Positions 6,084 through 6,465 of a DNA stretch of 6,465 nt are shown piece after piece (positions within the stretch are counted from its first letter, which is position 1; the number at the start of each line of letters is the position of its first letter). The notes beneath the pieces were generated by a model. The model made no database searches. It worked only from the letters and a program-made list of their open reading frames with translations, and was not told where the DNA came from. The stretch is from Candidatus Bipolaricaulota bacterium (GTDB lineage: Bacteria; Bipolaricaulota; Bipolaricaulia; UBA7950; UBA9294), in NCBI GenBank assembly GCA_020350845.1, contig CP070725.1, forward strand, positions 890,355 through 896,819. The letters are read 5' to 3'. A program made the translations under genes and the position numbers.

Positions 6084-6465
6084 ATGAGTCTGCCAAGCGT
6101 AGGAGAGAAAGCCGGTTTCCAGATTTCTGAGCGCCTTGCGCCGAAGGGCGACCAGCCGCGGGCGATCGAGGAACTGTCGGAGGGAGTCCTCTCGGGGCTG
6201 CGGCACCAGACCCTTCTGGGGGCCACAGGCACGGGGAAGACGTTCACCATCGCGCATGTCATCCAGCGCATCCAGCGACCGACCCTGGTCATCGCACACA
6301 ACAAGACGCTCACCGCGCAGCTCGCCAACGAGTTCCGCGAGCTGTTCCCAGAGAACGCGGTGCACTACTTCGTCTCGTACTACGACTACTACCAGCCCGA
6401 GGCCTACCTCCCGCAGACCGACACCTACATCGAGAAGGACTCCTCGATCAACGACGAGATCGACA
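6084..6465 (+). CDS. uvrB: Excinuclease ABC subunit B, N-terminal part (runs off the right edge)
   Basis: The 127 visible residues are the start of UvrB, the helicase-like subunit that receives damaged DNA from UvrA and loads UvrC for incision in nucleotide excision repair. The family's opening KGDQPRAIEEL is at residues 21-31, the Walker A motif GATGTGKT at 46-53, followed by LVIAHNKTLTAQLANEF and the damage-probing beta-hairpin region YFVSYYDYYQPEAYLPQTDTY. The ATG at 6084 is the first start after an in-frame stop at 6075-6077. There is no proper Shine-Dalgarno site: AGG lies directly against the ATG, too close to work normally. It is the only plus-strand gene and diverges from the coiled-coil gene and prfA. 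Nothing appears damaged in the visible part; the remaining 80% is outside. Confidence 0.98.
   Translation, partial: MSLPSVGEKAGFQISERLAPKGDQPRAIEELSEGVLSGLRHQTLLGATGTGKTFTIAHVIQRIQRPTLVIAHNKTLTAQLANEFRELFPENAVHYFVSYYDYYQPEAYLPQTDTYIEKDSSINDEID

Noticed and set aside
5955..6365. Minus-strand open frame of 136 codons over the uvrB start
   Set aside because: It is opposite the clearly recognisable UvrB N-terminus and has no domain of its own.

Overview
The window is about 6.5 kb of GC-rich, tightly packed bacterial chromosome with ordinary housekeeping genes (RF1, UvrB, two tRNAs) next to a signalling locus. Codon use and base composition look uniform, and no insertion sequence, integrase, phage gene or CRISPR array is visible. 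Phylum cannot be fixed from this sequence. Several genes lack a Shine-Dalgarno site and have a promoter-like element almost on the start codon. That style is common in Actinobacteria, Deinococcota and Chloroflexota, but this is only a hint.

Layout, right to left, because all but one gene lie on the minus strand. The 5' part of uvrB (6084 to the right edge, plus strand) diverges from a small coiled-coil protein of unknown function (5662-5928), which is followed by prfA (4559-5629). The divergent gap carries a perfect CRP-type palindrome, TGTGA-N6-TCACA, at 5944-5959. After prfA come tRNA-Ile(GAU), an 87-residue PC4/YdbC-like single-stranded-DNA-binding protein, and tRNA-Glu(CUC) with an encoded CCA and a strong terminator hairpin. 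A promoter-like element then leads into two tandem genes for class III nucleotide-cyclase / TolB-like / TPR proteins: one complete (2322-3836) and one running off the left edge (1-2241).

The main observation is that the two tandem cyclase-like genes have complementary active-site losses. The first keeps both metal-binding aspartates but has lost the transition-state Asn and Arg and the substrate Lys. The second keeps the Lys, Asp, Asn and Arg substrate/transition-state set but has Ser in place of the first metal Asp. This is the same division as in the C1 and C2 halves of mammalian adenylyl cyclase. The pair may therefore form an obligate heterodimer with one working site. A perfect CRP-type box in the same window makes a local cAMP link plausible, but that remains inference.

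Six promoter-like elements of the type TTGnnn-N17/18-TAnnnT (one with CATAAT) can be placed before tRNA-Ile, tRNA-Glu, prfA, uvrB, the first cyclase gene and, more weakly, the PC4-like gene; a seventh, before the second cyclase gene, is weaker still. No gene-free stretch exceeds about 155 bases.
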